Shown: positions 23,979-31,815, counted from the first letter of the stretch. The stretch: DNA of 34,713 nt from an uncultured Mediterraneibacter sp. (GCA_944381935.1 CALWMN010000026.1:1-34713); one strand, 5' to 3'. The notes: generated by a model not told the origin, from the letters alone. Numbers and translations: made by a program.

Positions 23979-24007
23979 TTGACGCAATGTCAGGATGTCG
24001 GTATAAT
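23979..24007 (+). promoter_or_regulatory. Autoregulated promoter of the TetR gene
   Basis: TTGACG (23979-23984) and TATAAT (24002-24007) with a 17-bp spacer. TTGACG-CAA-TGTCAG (23979-23993) is a near-copy of the operators at 22101 and 22137. Confidence 0.85.
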
Positions 24008-24046
24008 AAAATCCTGATAAAACCACGAAAAAGGAGCGTGTCAATT

Positions 24047-24682
24047 ATGCCGAAAGGATCACCGGAACTGGCCAGGGCAAGAAAAGAAGAAATTATCAAT
24101 GCCTGCGCGGAGCTTTATGAAACAATGAATTTTAAGGACGTTACCCTGAAAGAGATTGGGAAGAAAACATCCTTTTCCCGTACTTTGATCTATTACTATT
24201 TTCACACAAAGGAAGAGATCTTCCTTGCACTGCTTCAAAAGGAGTATGAAGCATGGATCCGGGACTTGGATGTGATACGGCAGAGCCACCGGGACCTGTC
24301 GGTCGAACAGTTTTCCGATGAACTTGCCCATTCCCTGGAAAGGCGTGACCGTCTGCTGAAACTGATGTCCATGAACCATTATGATATGGAGAGCAACAGC
24401 AGGATGGAGAACCTTGTCGCATTTAAGGGGGTGTATGGAAACTCTATGAGGGCGGTTGCCGGCTGCCTGGAAAAGTTTTTCCCCTATATGACGGAGGATG
24501 ACAGGCAGGGATTTATTTATGCCTTCTTCCCGTTCTTATTTGGCGTGTATCCGTATACGGTTGTGACAGACAAGCAGAAAGAAGCAATGGAGCAGGCGCA
24601 GGCAAATTATGTATTCCTTTCAATCTATGAAATTATAAAATCAATTGCGGTAAGATTGCTGCATGGCTTTAAAGACAGATAG
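24047..24682 (+). CDS. TetR-family transcriptional regulator
   Basis: A protein of 211 residues. The N-terminal domain (about 8-60) is a TetR helix-turn-helix: I-I-N-A-C-A-E-L-Y-E-T-M-N-F, V-T-L-K-E-I-G-K-K-T, S-F-S-R-T-L-I-Y-Y-Y-F-H-T-K-E-E-I. The remaining ligand-binding domain is variable and gives no ligand. ATG 24047 is preceded by GGAG and follows the promoter by 40 bp; an in-frame start at 23945 would lie before the promoter and is rejected. It probably represses itself and the flavin reductase/dehydrogenase operon through the shared TTGACAC-type palindrome. Confidence 0.9.
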   Translation: MPKGSPELARARKEEIINACAELYETMNFKDVTLKEIGKKTSFSRTLIYYYFHTKEEIFLALLQKEYEAWIRDLDVIRQSHRDLSVEQFSDELAHSLERRDRLLKLMSMNHYDMESNSRMENLVAFKGVYGNSMRAVAGCLEKFFPYMTEDDRQGFIYAFFPFLFGVYPYTVVTDKQKEAMEQAQANYVFLSIYEIIKSIAVRLLHGFKDR

Positions 24683-24931
24683 GCAAACTTCTTTTGGTGA
24701 AAATGAAGATATTTCGTAAGCCTTATAAAAAAGGAAATGGTACAATCAGTGTTGGCAAGTAGGCATAACACGTGAAGGAAGAAATCAAAACCGTAGTGTA
24801 CGATGAGGAGCTTCGGATAGAAGCCTATCGTTTTGAGGGAATTATACAGCCATGCCTGTGTCCAGACGGATGACGGGACTTGGAGCTGCCATGGGATTGT
24901 CGTGCGAATCAGGTTTTATGCATGATGCCGG
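24683..24931. other. Intergenic stretch with a regulator remnant
   Basis: Apart from the AraC-like fragment at 24772-24873, I see no supported gene in these 250 bp. No full promoter was found. Confidence 0.5.
24772..24873 (+). pseudogene. AraC-type regulator, N-terminal remnant
   Basis: GTG 24772 begins V-K-E-E-I-K-T-V-V-Y-D-E-E-L-R-I-E-A-Y-R-F-E-G-I, which looks like the first residues of AraC-type regulators with an N-terminal cupin. It then turns into unrelated residues and stops after 33 codons. The DNA-binding domain is not found nearby. Assignment by eye, tentative. Confidence 0.4.
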
Positions 24932-24965
24932 AAAAGCCAGACCAAAGGGAAAGGTCTGGCTTTTT
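24932..24965. terminator. Bidirectional terminator downstream of the RidA gene
   Basis: AAAAGCCAGACC (24932-24943) and GGTCTGGCTTTTT (24953-24965) form a perfect 12-bp stem with a 9-base loop and U-tracts on both strands. It lies 8 bp after the RidA stop. Confidence 0.88.
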
Positions 24966-24973
24966 CTCCTGTC

Positions 24974-25438
24974 CTATTTCAATTCTACCAGCATTTCAAT
25001 TTCGCAGGCGATATTGCCGGGCAGGGAATTGGTGCCGATCGCCGTTCTGGCAGGGCAGCCGGCCTCCTCTCCAAACAGTTCTACCAGCAGGCTGGAGCCT
25101 CCGTTTACAACCTGCGGCTGCTGGGTAAAGGTGTCTGCGGAATTGACAAAAGCGAGAACCTTCACAAAGCGTTTGATCCTGTTTAAGTCTCCTGTCTGGG
25201 CGTCCAGATTGGCAAGCAGATTCAGCATACAGTTATATGCCGCTTTCTGGCCCTCCTCGACAGTGAGGGTATCTCCCAGCTTTCCGGTCATGGTATTCCC
25301 GTCTCCGAGATCAGGACCGCAGCCGGAGCAGTATAACAGATTTGCGCCAAATTCCTGGACTGGGGTATACACCCCGCCTTTGGGAGGCGGAGCGGGCAAT
25401 GTGATTCCTTTTTCTTTCAAAACGTCATAAATATTCAT
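24974..25438 (-). CDS. RidA-family (YjgF/YER057c) protein
   Basis: A protein of 154 residues of the larger RidA subgroup with an N-terminal extension (V-L-K-E-K-G-I-T-L-P-A-P-P-P-K-G-G). The conserved core has L-L-Y-C-S-G, A-A-Y-N-C-M-L-N-L-L, P-A-R-T-A-I-G with the substrate-binding Arg, L-P-G-N-I-A and the end E-I-E-M-L-V-E. RidA hydrolyses reactive enamine/imine intermediates released by PLP dehydratases, preventing damage to other PLP enzymes. It lies 20 bp downstream of the DSD1-type PLP enzyme on the same strand, so the pairing of dehydratase and RidA is direct genetic support for a deaminating reaction there. Confidence 0.9.
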   Translation of the reverse strand: MNIYDVLKEKGITLPAPPPKGGVYTPVQEFGANLLYCSGCGPDLGDGNTMTGKLGDTLTVEEGQKAAYNCMLNLLANLDAQTGDLNRIKRFVKVLAFVNSADTFTQQPQVVNGGSSLLVELFGEEAGCPARTAIGTNSLPGNIACEIEMLVELK

Positions 25439-25458
25439 CTCTTATTTCTCCTTTTTGT

Positions 25459-26571
25459 TTAAATTGTAATCTTTCGGTTCCTGGCAGTGACCTGCCATTG
25501 ATCTGTCACTTTTTTGCCGCTCACGACGGCAACGGACGGATACAGGGCGCTGGTGGGGCATATATGGGTCGGAATTACAAAAAATGCATCGCCCACTTTC
25601 GGGCACTCATCCTCAAACCCCGGCGCCATGCGAAATGTCCAGTGCTCCTCGCTCTGAAACATTTCTTCATAATGGTCAAGTCCCACAATCTTCCCGCGGG
25701 GGTCCTGCGGGTCCGCTGCAATTCCCTTATATCCCAGGTCGAGAGTAAAGATTCCATTCCCGGGACGGCTGACGACGCGGGTGAGGATTGCCGCGGCAGG
25801 AGTATAGGGCAGATCGGGAAACTTCCGTGCATAACCGTCGTCATAGATAAAAAGGGTGCCCGGCGAGAAAAAAGCATCCGGAAAACCGGTATGGCATGGG
25901 AATGACGGGGTACCGCCCAAAATGATGATGGAGCACGACGGGTAAGTATCACGGAGACTGTGGAAAGCTTCAAGAAGCGTCTGATCCGTTATGGCAGCCT
26001 GTTCCTTACGGTTTTTGAAGTCATGTTCCGTGCGGTGCCCGTCATAGCAATGCAGTCCGCTCAATGTCAGCCCGGGGATCTGGGCACAGGAACGGCAAAA
26101 GGGGATCAGCCCGCTAAGTGGGACACCGGTCCGGTCCATCCCCGGATTGACATCCACAAGCACGTCGATATTGCCGGGCAGAGAGGATGCGGCGTCTCCG
26201 AGAAGAGACAGCATCTCCAGGTCATCGCCTGTTGCATAGAAATGGGTCTTGGGAAATGCCGCCGATAATTCCGTGAATCTTCTGATGTTGGGTCCTACGA
26301 GAGGATATGCCACAACAACATGTGTGCTGTCGCAGGCAGCGGCAGCTTCCGCTTCGGCAATTGTTGCACATTTGAAGCGTGTGATGCCGCAGTCCATAGC
26401 GAGCCGGATCACATCAGCCATCTTGTGGCTCTTCACATGAGGCCAGAGTCGGCTTGCGCCGCCGGCCATTTCTATCGCCTTTTTTGTATTTTCAAGTATT
26501 ATGTCGCGATAGTATATGAGGGCAGGAGAGATGATATCTCCAATTCCCTCAAAAGAATATGAATGTACCAT
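25459..26571 (-). CDS. DSD1/D-threonine aldolase-type PLP enzyme
   Basis: A protein of 370 residues of the fold-type III (alanine-racemase-like) family with D-serine dehydratase, D-threonine aldolase and 3-hydroxy-D-aspartate aldolase/dehydratase members. Visible are W-P-H-V-K-S-H-K (about 43-50) with the PLP lysine, V-D-V-N-P-G-M-D-R-T-G, G-L-H-C-Y-D-G-H, L-G-G-T-P-S-F and the C-terminal metal site T-H-I-C-P-T-S-A-L (His and Cys two apart). ATG 26571 has GGAGG 6 bp upstream; a longer frame to 26682 would run through the operator region. With RidA downstream, deamination of a D-hydroxy amino acid to a keto acid is the most likely reaction; the exact substrate is not decidable from sequence. 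Confidence 0.9.
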   Translation of the reverse strand: MVHSYSFEGIGDIISPALIYYRDIILENTKKAIEMAGGASRLWPHVKSHKMADVIRLAMDCGITRFKCATIAEAEAAAACDSTHVVVAYPLVGPNIRRFTELSAAFPKTHFYATGDDLEMLSLLGDAASSLPGNIDVLVDVNPGMDRTGVPLSGLIPFCRSCAQIPGLTLSGLHCYDGHRTEHDFKNRKEQAAITDQTLLEAFHSLRDTYPSCSIIILGGTPSFPCHTGFPDAFFSPGTLFIYDDGYARKFPDLPYTPAAAILTRVVSRPGNGIFTLDLGYKGIAADPQDPRGKIVGLDHYEEMFQSEEHWTFRMAPGFEDECPKVGDAFFVIPTHICPTSALYPSVAVVSGKKVTDQWQVTARNRKITI

Positions 26572-26632
26572 AGTGCCTCCTTCTGTTGCAATTTGTTGGA
26601 TAGAAAAATGTCGAAAGGGTTCTCTGATGCTA

Positions 26633-26660
26633 TTTTTACACAAAATGTTTAAAAGTTCAA
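26633..26660 (-). promoter_or_regulatory. Promoter and operator of the PLP enzyme/RidA operon
   Basis: On the minus strand TTGAAC (26660-26655) and TAAAAA (26638-26633) with a 16-bp spacer. The box ACAAAATGTT (26640-26649, plus strand) fills the spacer. The -10 is weak. Confidence 0.5.
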
Positions 26661-26731
26661 CTATAAATACAAAAAATGTCAAATAGATTTAATGATTTAA
26701 AGACAATAATAACAAAATCGGATAAATAATA

Positions 26732-26778
26732 TTGACAAAATGTTGGTAGGAAATTAGAATTGAGATAAACAAAATGTT
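26732..26778 (+). promoter_or_regulatory. Promoter of the YheO/DauR-type regulator with two operator boxes
   Basis: TTGACA (26732-26737) and TAGAAT (26755-26760) with a 17-bp spacer. ACAAAATGTT occurs at 26735-26744, across the -35, and again at 26769-26778, 34 bp further. Confidence 0.85.
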
Positions 26779-26818
26779 GAAAACAATATCTTGTATTAAA
26801 AGCGAAGGGGAATATGTT

Positions 26819-27484
26819 ATGGGTTATGTATCAGAGAATTTTAAAATGCTGTGTGAGATATGCGAGTGTATTGCGGGGCAGTTTGGCAGCGACTGCGAGG
26901 TCGTCCTCCACGATCTGACAAGGTCATATGACAACACGATCGTGGCGATCTGGAACGGACACGTAACAGGCAGGGCGCTGGGCGGGGGCGGAACAGACGC
27001 GGGGCTGGAAATCCTGCGTGGAACCTCGCTTCCAAAAGATGAGGTCGGGTATATAAACAAGACAAAGAACGGGCGGATCCTGCGCTCGACAAGCAAGTAT
27101 TTTCTGAATGAAAAGGGTAAGGTGGAGGGAAGCATCTGCATAAATTATGATATTACCGACCTTGTGTCCGGGCAGGAAGCGGTGAGGCGGCTGACCGGAC
27201 GGGGGGAGGAGCCGAAGGGCGAAATGTTTGCCAGCAATATAGACGAATTACTGGAATCCCTTATGATTGCTGCGGTCCAGAGCACCGGCCACAGCATGGA
27301 AACGCTGGATAAGGCGGATAAAGTGGCAATTGTGAAGTATCTGGACAGCAAAGGAGCGTTCCTGATTAAGAAATCTGCGGAGAGAGTGGCGGATTTTCTG
27401 GGGATTTCAAGATTTACCGTATACAACTATCTGAATGAAGCGCAGGGAGAATCAGAGGAAAAGGAGGGCGAGGACAATGAATGA
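26819..27484 (+). CDS. YheO/DauR-type PAS and helix-turn-helix regulator
   Basis: A protein of 221 residues. The N-terminal part (about 8-120) is a YheO-like PAS domain: F-G-S-D-C-E-V-V-L-H-D-L, I-V-A-I-W-N-G-H-V-T-G-R, G-Y-I-N-K-T-K-N-G-R-I-L-R-S-T-S and E-G-S-I-C-I-N-Y-D-I-T. The C-terminal part (about 165-210) is the HTH_22 DNA-binding domain: F-L-I-K-K-S-A-E-R-V-A-D-F-L-G-I-S-R-F-T-V-Y-N-Y-L-N. The family includes E. coli YheO and Pseudomonas DauR, the D-arginine-utilization repressor. ATG 26819 with AAGGGG upstream is preferred over 26774, which lies in the second operator. The promoter carries two ACAAAATGTT boxes, so autoregulation is likely; the aldolase gene overlaps its end by 8 bp. 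Confidence 0.88.
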   Translation: MGYVSENFKMLCEICECIAGQFGSDCEVVLHDLTRSYDNTIVAIWNGHVTGRALGGGGTDAGLEILRGTSLPKDEVGYINKTKNGRILRSTSKYFLNEKGKVEGSICINYDITDLVSGQEAVRRLTGRGEEPKGEMFASNIDELLESLMIAAVQSTGHSMETLDKADKVAIVKYLDSKGAFLIKKSAERVADFLGISRFTVYNYLNEAQGESEEKEGEDNE

Positions 27485-28265
27485 TCTTTTGATCCGGGAA
27501 TTTAGAGAGCGCCTGAGGGACGGAAAAGCCGTGTTCGGGCCGTTTATGAAAACCTGTGATCCGGGGTTTGTGGAAGCGGCGGGTTATGCGGGGATGGATT
27601 TCGCGATTCTGGATATGGAGCATGGCCCTGCCGGCATCCAGAGTATGCAGAATAATATCAGGGCTGCTCAAAATTCGGGGATACTGCCGGTTATACGGGT
27701 TCAGTCCATCACGGAAGATGCGATTGGGAAAGCGCTGGATATAGGGGCGGCAGGCGTTGAGATCCCGAAGGTCTCAACGGCGCAAGACGCTGAAAAAGCG
27801 GTGAAGTATGCGAGGTTCTCGCCCCTGGGGGAAAGAGGGGTATGCCGCTTTGTGAGGGCGGCGCACTATTCTGCGCTGGATAAGGACGTTTACTTTCAGT
27901 CGGCAAACCATATCATAGTGGTCGCCCAGGTGGAAGGACGTGAGGCGATTGAGAATATCGATGAAATCTTGTCGGTGGAGGGGATTGACATTGTCTTCAT
28001 AGGTCCGTATGACCTGTCCCAGAGCCTAGGGGTTCCGGGGCAGGTAACGCATCCTCTTGTGGAAAAGGAAATGGGCAGGATTGTAGAGAGGGTGAAGAAG
28101 AAAGGGATTGTTGCAGGGACTTTCACAGACAGCAGGGAAATGATGGAGAAGTGGATGAAAGCGGGTGTGCAGTATATTTCCTATTCGGTTGATATGGGGA
28201 TCTTTTATGATTCCTGCAGACAACTGACGGAGCAGTTCCGCCAGATGGAATCGGTCTGTGGTTAA
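27477..28265 (+). CDS. HpcH/HpaI-family aldolase
   Basis: A protein of 262 residues, a class II (metal-dependent) pyruvate aldolase of the HpcH/HpaI family. Catalytic residues line up with E. coli HpaI at a constant offset of four: His49 (D-M-E-H-G-P), Arg74 (P-V-I-R-V), Glu153 (Q-V-E-G) and Asp179 (G-P-Y-D-L). These enzymes split 4-hydroxy-2-oxo acids into pyruvate (or oxaloacetate-type units) and an aldehyde. ATG 27477 overlaps the regulator's end (ATGAATGA) with AAGGAGG upstream, so the genes are translationally coupled. Following a PLP deaminase that would make a 2-oxo acid, cleavage of a hydroxy-2-oxo acid is a sensible second step; the substrate is inferred. Confidence 0.9.
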   Translation: MNDLLIREFRERLRDGKAVFGPFMKTCDPGFVEAAGYAGMDFAILDMEHGPAGIQSMQNNIRAAQNSGILPVIRVQSITEDAIGKALDIGAAGVEIPKVSTAQDAEKAVKYARFSPLGERGVCRFVRAAHYSALDKDVYFQSANHIIVVAQVEGREAIENIDEILSVEGIDIVFIGPYDLSQSLGVPGQVTHPLVEKEMGRIVERVKKKGIVAGTFTDSREMMEKWMKAGVQYISYSVDMGIFYDSCRQLTEQFRQMESVCG

Positions 28266-28290
28266 AGCCGGATCAGATCCGTAATAAAGG

Positions 28291-28320
28291 GAGTGAAGAG
28301 TCTGCCTCTTTGCTCTTTTT
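28291..28320 (+). terminator. Terminator after the aldolase gene
   Basis: GAGTGAAGAG and CTCTTTGCTC form a 10-bp stem with two G-T pairs, loop TCTGC, followed by TTTTT. Confidence 0.75.
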
Positions 28321-28628
28321 ATTATTGCCTTTTTTTTGCTGCGGTTCGCGAGGCGAAGATATAAAGAATAGGATTTGCAAAAAAAGTTTATTAATTAAAA
28401 CAATGAATACAAAATGTTGAACAAAATAAAGAGGGGAAGCAGGTAAAATAAGGGAAAAAAGACAAATCAATTATAAAAATTAAATATTCTATTGTATAAA
28501 ATGATAAACTGTATTGACAAAATGTTGAATTGATTATAGAATTGGATTAAACAAAATGTTGAATAAGGGAGCTCTCGGTATTGGGATCATAAGATTTCAG
28601 TACAAATTTTACAAGGAGGATTTTAAGG
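28321..28628 (+). promoter_or_regulatory. AT-rich regulatory region of the ABC transporter operon
   Basis: No gene is supported here. It contains ACAAAATGTT at 28409-28418, 28517-28526 and 28551-28560, and the transporter promoter. A 65-codon minus-strand frame has no ribosome site and unusual composition. Confidence 0.65.
28514..28560 (+). promoter_or_regulatory. Promoter of the ABC transporter operon with two operator boxes
   Basis: TTGACA (28514-28519) and TAGAAT (28537-28542) with a 17-bp spacer. The boxes at 28517 and 28551 are 34 bp apart, the same layout base for base as at 26732-26778. Confidence 0.85.
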
Positions 28629-29516
28629 ATGAAAAAGAGGATAAGAAAAGTAACTGCCGTATTATGTCTGCTGGCGCTTGTATTTACATTGACCGCGTGC
28701 AACAGTTCGCCAGATTCTGCTGCTTCCGGCGGCTCGAGCAAGCTCCAGGAAGTCCTGGAAAGAGGGCATCTGATCGTCGGGACGGGAAGTACCAATGCTC
28801 CGTGGCATTTTTATGACGACGACGGGAATCTCGTCGGGTTTGACATAGATATGGCGAAGATACTGGCGAACTCCCTGTTTGGAGATCCGGAAGCTGTGGA
28901 ATTTGTAGAGCAGTCATCTGACGAGCGTGTGCCTAATCTGATCAACGGAAATGTGGACATTTGTTTCCAGTTCATGACGATCAGTGCAGAACGTGCACAG
29001 CAGATTGAATTTACAGTGCCGTACTACACGGAAGGGGCAGAAGCTCTTCTTCATAAAGACGGGACATATACAAGCGCAGATGACCTGCTTTCGGCTATGG
29101 ACAGCGGCACGCCGGTTACAATCGCGATCCTGCAGAACAGCTACGCAGAACAGATCGTGGCATCCCTGTTCCCGGGATATGAAGGAGTCTATACGGTAGA
29201 CCAGTATGAGGACCAGGCGCTTCTCTATCAGGCGCTTGAATCTGGAAGATGCGACGCCGCTGTATGCGATATGTCAAATGCAAACTATCAGGCGTCCCTG
29301 GACGATGCGTATATTGCTTCGGGAATCAGCGGATATCCGCAGAACTACGGCGCAGGCGTCCAGAAGGGCGACGCGGAGTGGCTCAACTATGTAAATACAG
29401 TGCTGGTTGACGCGATGTCGGGAGCCACCTATCAGTCTTATATCGATGCGTATGAAGAATGGTTTGGGGTGACGTTGGATCCGCCGTCTACAGGCAAACC
29501 TGCGATGTACAGATAA
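28629..29516 (+). CDS. Polar amino acid ABC transporter, substrate-binding lipoprotein
   Basis: A protein of 295 residues with a lipoprotein signal (basic start, hydrophobic stretch, lipobox L-T-A-C, Cys24). The rest is an SBP_bac_3 family binding protein: L-I-V-G-T-G-S-T-N-A-P-W-H-F, G-F-D-I-D-M-A-K-I-L-A, N-G-N-V-D-I-C-F-Q-F and the end Y-E-E-W-F-G-V. The usual Arg contact after S-x-D/E-R is seen as S-A-E-R-A. It captures an amino acid or close relative at the outer face of the membrane. GGAGG precedes ATG 28629. It heads an operon of four transporter genes and shares its promoter type with the regulator at 26819, so the ligand is likely the substrate of the catabolic enzymes nearby. Confidence 0.92.
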   Translation: MKKRIRKVTAVLCLLALVFTLTACNSSPDSAASGGSSKLQEVLERGHLIVGTGSTNAPWHFYDDDGNLVGFDIDMAKILANSLFGDPEAVEFVEQSSDERVPNLINGNVDICFQFMTISAERAQQIEFTVPYYTEGAEALLHKDGTYTSADDLLSAMDSGTPVTIAILQNSYAEQIVASLFPGYEGVYTVDQYEDQALLYQALESGRCDAAVCDMSNANYQASLDDAYIASGISGYPQNYGAGVQKGDAEWLNYVNTVLVDAMSGATYQSYIDAYEEWFGVTLDPPSTGKPAMYR

Positions 29517-29585
29517 ACTCGGAAAACAGATTTGTGCAGGTCCTCAGAACGGGACCTGCACAATGAGAACAGATGGAGATGTCAT

Positions 29586-30239
29586 ATGAATTATGTATTT
29601 AACTGGACGGTAATCGAAAAGAACATCGGGGCGATGATAGAAGCGCTTGGATTCGGACTATTAATGGCAGTCGTCGCAATTGCTGCCGGTTCTGTGATCG
29701 GACTGCTTCTGGCATTTCTTGCGGTATCGAAATCAAAGGCGGCAAAAAGGGCAGTGCAGCTGTTCGTTACGATCTTTCGGAACACGCCGATCCTGATCCT
29801 TGTTTTTATCGCATATTTCGGACTGCCGACGATCGGGATTACGCTCTCAAAGGTGCCGTCATTTGTTGTGACTCTGGCGTTGTATTCATCGGCATATATG
29901 GAAGAAGTCTTTCGGGCAGGACTGGAGGCGATACCGAAAGGAATCATTGAGGCGGGACAGGCAATCGGACTGACAAGATGGACAATACGGGTCACGATAG
30001 AGCTGCCGATCATGTTCAAAAAGGTCCTCCCGTCTATGGGAAATTATCTGATCTCTTTGTTTAAGGATACCTCCATTGCATCCTCCATTACCGTAGGGGA
30101 ACTGACCTATCTCTCAAAGTGCCTGACGACGCAGACCTTCCGGGTTTTTGAAATCTGGCTTACAACCGGCGCCCTTTATGTGGTGGCGTGCTACCTGATC
30201 GCATTTATACTGAGGCGCATTGAAAAAAGGTTCGTTTAA
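29586..30239 (+). CDS. Amino acid ABC transporter permease (first)
   Basis: A HisM/GlnP-type permease of 217 residues with about five hydrophobic segments and the coupling loop E-A-G-Q-A-I-G-L-T (EAA motif) that docks on the ATPase. ATG 29586 is chosen because GGAG precedes it and the membrane domain starts at once; an upstream start at 29532 adds an unlikely polar extension. It lies 69 bp after the binding protein and 12 bp before the second permease; the two would form a heterodimeric channel. Confidence 0.92.
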   Translation: MNYVFNWTVIEKNIGAMIEALGFGLLMAVVAIAAGSVIGLLLAFLAVSKSKAAKRAVQLFVTIFRNTPILILVFIAYFGLPTIGITLSKVPSFVVTLALYSSAYMEEVFRAGLEAIPKGIIEAGQAIGLTRWTIRVTIELPIMFKKVLPSMGNYLISLFKDTSIASSITVGELTYLSKCLTTQTFRVFEIWLTTGALYVVACYLIAFILRRIEKRFV

Positions 30240-30251
30240 GGAGGAGGCAGG

Positions 30252-30932
30252 ATGATATATTTTCAAAACATTTATAATTTGCGAGACAATGTGATAACCG
30301 GCTTTCTGAATACTTTTTCTATTGCCCTGATCGCGATCATACTTGGAACCCTAATCGGGATTATCTTTGGAATGGTTTTGACTTATGCCAAAAAGCCGGT
30401 GCAGTGGCCCATCCGAATATATGTAGATATTATGCGGGGGCTACCGGTGCTTGTTACAGTGTTTGTCGTTTACTATTTTCTGAACAGTGTCCTGAACATG
30501 CTGTTTGGGTTCCAGATGGATGCGAATACTTCGGGAGCCGTGGCCCTGACACTGTTCAGCGCTGCGCAGATGACAGAGCTGACGCGGGGGGCACTACAGT
30601 CTATTCCGGCAGGACAGATTGAGGCAGGCAGGGCGATCGGACTGACCTTTCCTCAGATTTTCGTGAAGATACTGCTTCCGCAGGCGGTCGTGCAGATGAT
30701 CCCGCCCTGGATCAATTCGGCGACAGAAATGATCAAAGCGTCGACCCTTCTTGGGATGATCGGAATCGTAGATCTGCTGCTTGTGACGAGGCAGATAGTG
30801 GCAAAATACAACGATGCGCTCGTTTACTATGTGATCATCGGATGTTTCTACTTTATTTTAAACACGCTGATTGAATTTTTCGGAAAGAGGCTGAGCAAGA
30901 GAGTCAATTATTTGGAGAAAGCTGCGAGGTAA
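30252..30932 (+). CDS. Amino acid ABC transporter permease (second)
   Basis: A permease of 226 residues in the same family: F-L-N-T-F-S-I-A-L-I-A-I-I-L-G-T, R-G-L-P-V-L-V-T-V-F-V-V-Y and the EAA loop E-A-G-R-A-I-G-L-T. AAGGAGGAGG precedes ATG 30252. Its stop overlaps the ATPase start (TAATG), indicating coupled translation. With the first permease it completes the membrane part. Confidence 0.92.
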   Translation: MIYFQNIYNLRDNVITGFLNTFSIALIAIILGTLIGIIFGMVLTYAKKPVQWPIRIYVDIMRGLPVLVTVFVVYYFLNSVLNMLFGFQMDANTSGAVALTLFSAAQMTELTRGALQSIPAGQIEAGRAIGLTFPQIFVKILLPQAVVQMIPPWINSATEMIKASTLLGMIGIVDLLLVTRQIVAKYNDALVYYVIIGCFYFILNTLIEFFGKRLSKRVNYLEKAAR

Positions 30933-31717
30933 TGCAAATGAGTGAAGCTTTATTAAAATTTGAAAATGTATCCAAGAGTTATGGTGATTTCAATGTGTTC
31001 ACCGACATCTCTCTGGAGGTACATGAGAAGGAAGTGGTATCGATCATTGGGTCGAGCGGTTCGGGAAAGACGACGCTTCTGCGCTGTATTAACCTGCTGG
31101 AACCGTTTCAGGCGGGAAAGATTATTCTCGACGGACAGGAGATCGGATATCATGAAGTGAATGGAAAACGCAAAAGGGTATCAGAAAAGGAGATCGCGAA
31201 ACAGCGCGCGATGACAGGGATGGTATTCCAGCAGTTTAATCTGTTCCCTCATATGACGGCAAAGAAGAACGTGATGCTGGGATTGACCCATACGAAGAAA
31301 ATGCCCGTTGCAGAGGCGGAAAAGCTGGCAGAGAAATGGCTGTCGGCAGTCGGGCTCCAGGATAAGATGGACAATCTTCCCGGGCAGCTCTCAGGAGGTC
31401 AGCAGCAGCGTGTCGCGATTGCGAGGGCGGTTGCGATGAGTCCCAAGATCCTGCTGTTCGATGAGGCGACGTCAGCTCTTGACCCTGAGCTTGTGGGAGA
31501 GGTGCTCAATGTCATAAGGAACCTTGCAAAAGAGGGGGCGACCATGATACTGGTCACGCATGAGATGAGGTTTGCATATGAAGTGTCTGACAAGGTTATC
31601 TTTATGGACAGTGGGAAGATTGCCGCTATGGGCACGCCCAAGGAGATCTTCGAGGAGCGTCCCACGGAGCGCCTGAGAGAATTTCTGGCGACATTTAATA
31701 CAGGGAAAGCAGAATAA
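30932..31717 (+). CDS. Amino acid ABC transporter ATP-binding protein
   Basis: A protein of 261 residues with all ABC motifs: Walker A G-S-S-G-S-G-K-T-T (40-48), Q-loop in V-F-Q-Q-F-N, signature L-S-G-G-Q-Q-Q, Walker B L-L-F-D-E-A-T-S-A-L-D and H-loop V-T-H-E. It belongs to the GlnQ/HisP group and drives import. An insertion with E-V-N-G-K-R-K-R-V-S-E-K between Walker A and the Q-loop is slightly longer than in GlnQ. ATG 30932 overlaps the permease stop; ATG 30938 is a possible alternative. It is the last gene of the operon and is followed by a terminator. Confidence 0.94.
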   Translation: MQMSEALLKFENVSKSYGDFNVFTDISLEVHEKEVVSIIGSSGSGKTTLLRCINLLEPFQAGKIILDGQEIGYHEVNGKRKRVSEKEIAKQRAMTGMVFQQFNLFPHMTAKKNVMLGLTHTKKMPVAEAEKLAEKWLSAVGLQDKMDNLPGQLSGGQQQRVAIARAVAMSPKILLFDEATSALDPELVGEVLNVIRNLAKEGATMILVTHEMRFAYEVSDKVIFMDSGKIAAMGTPKEIFEERPTERLREFLATFNTGKAE

Positions 31718-31737
31718 CGGAGAATCATAATAACGGC

Positions 31738-31783
31738 AAGAATCGCTGTAACCCAGTAAAACATGAGGGATATAGCGATTCTT
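31738..31783 (+). terminator. Terminator of the ABC transporter operon
   Basis: AAGAATCGCT (31738-31747) and AGCGATTCTT (31774-31783) form a 10-bp stem with a 26-base loop, then TCTTCTG. Confidence 0.65.
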
Positions 31784-31815
31784 TCTTCTGTCAACTTTCA
31801 AAGACGGGAATTTAT

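Noticed and set aside
24852-25430. A 192-codon plus-strand frame opposite RidA
   Set aside because: The minus strand encodes a complete RidA protein with its conserved motifs; the plus frame has no ribosome site or family.
28273-28470. A 65-codon minus-strand frame before the ABC operon
   Set aside because: It covers a terminator and operator boxes, is dominated by Phe/Leu/Lys from AT-rich DNA and lacks a ribosome site.
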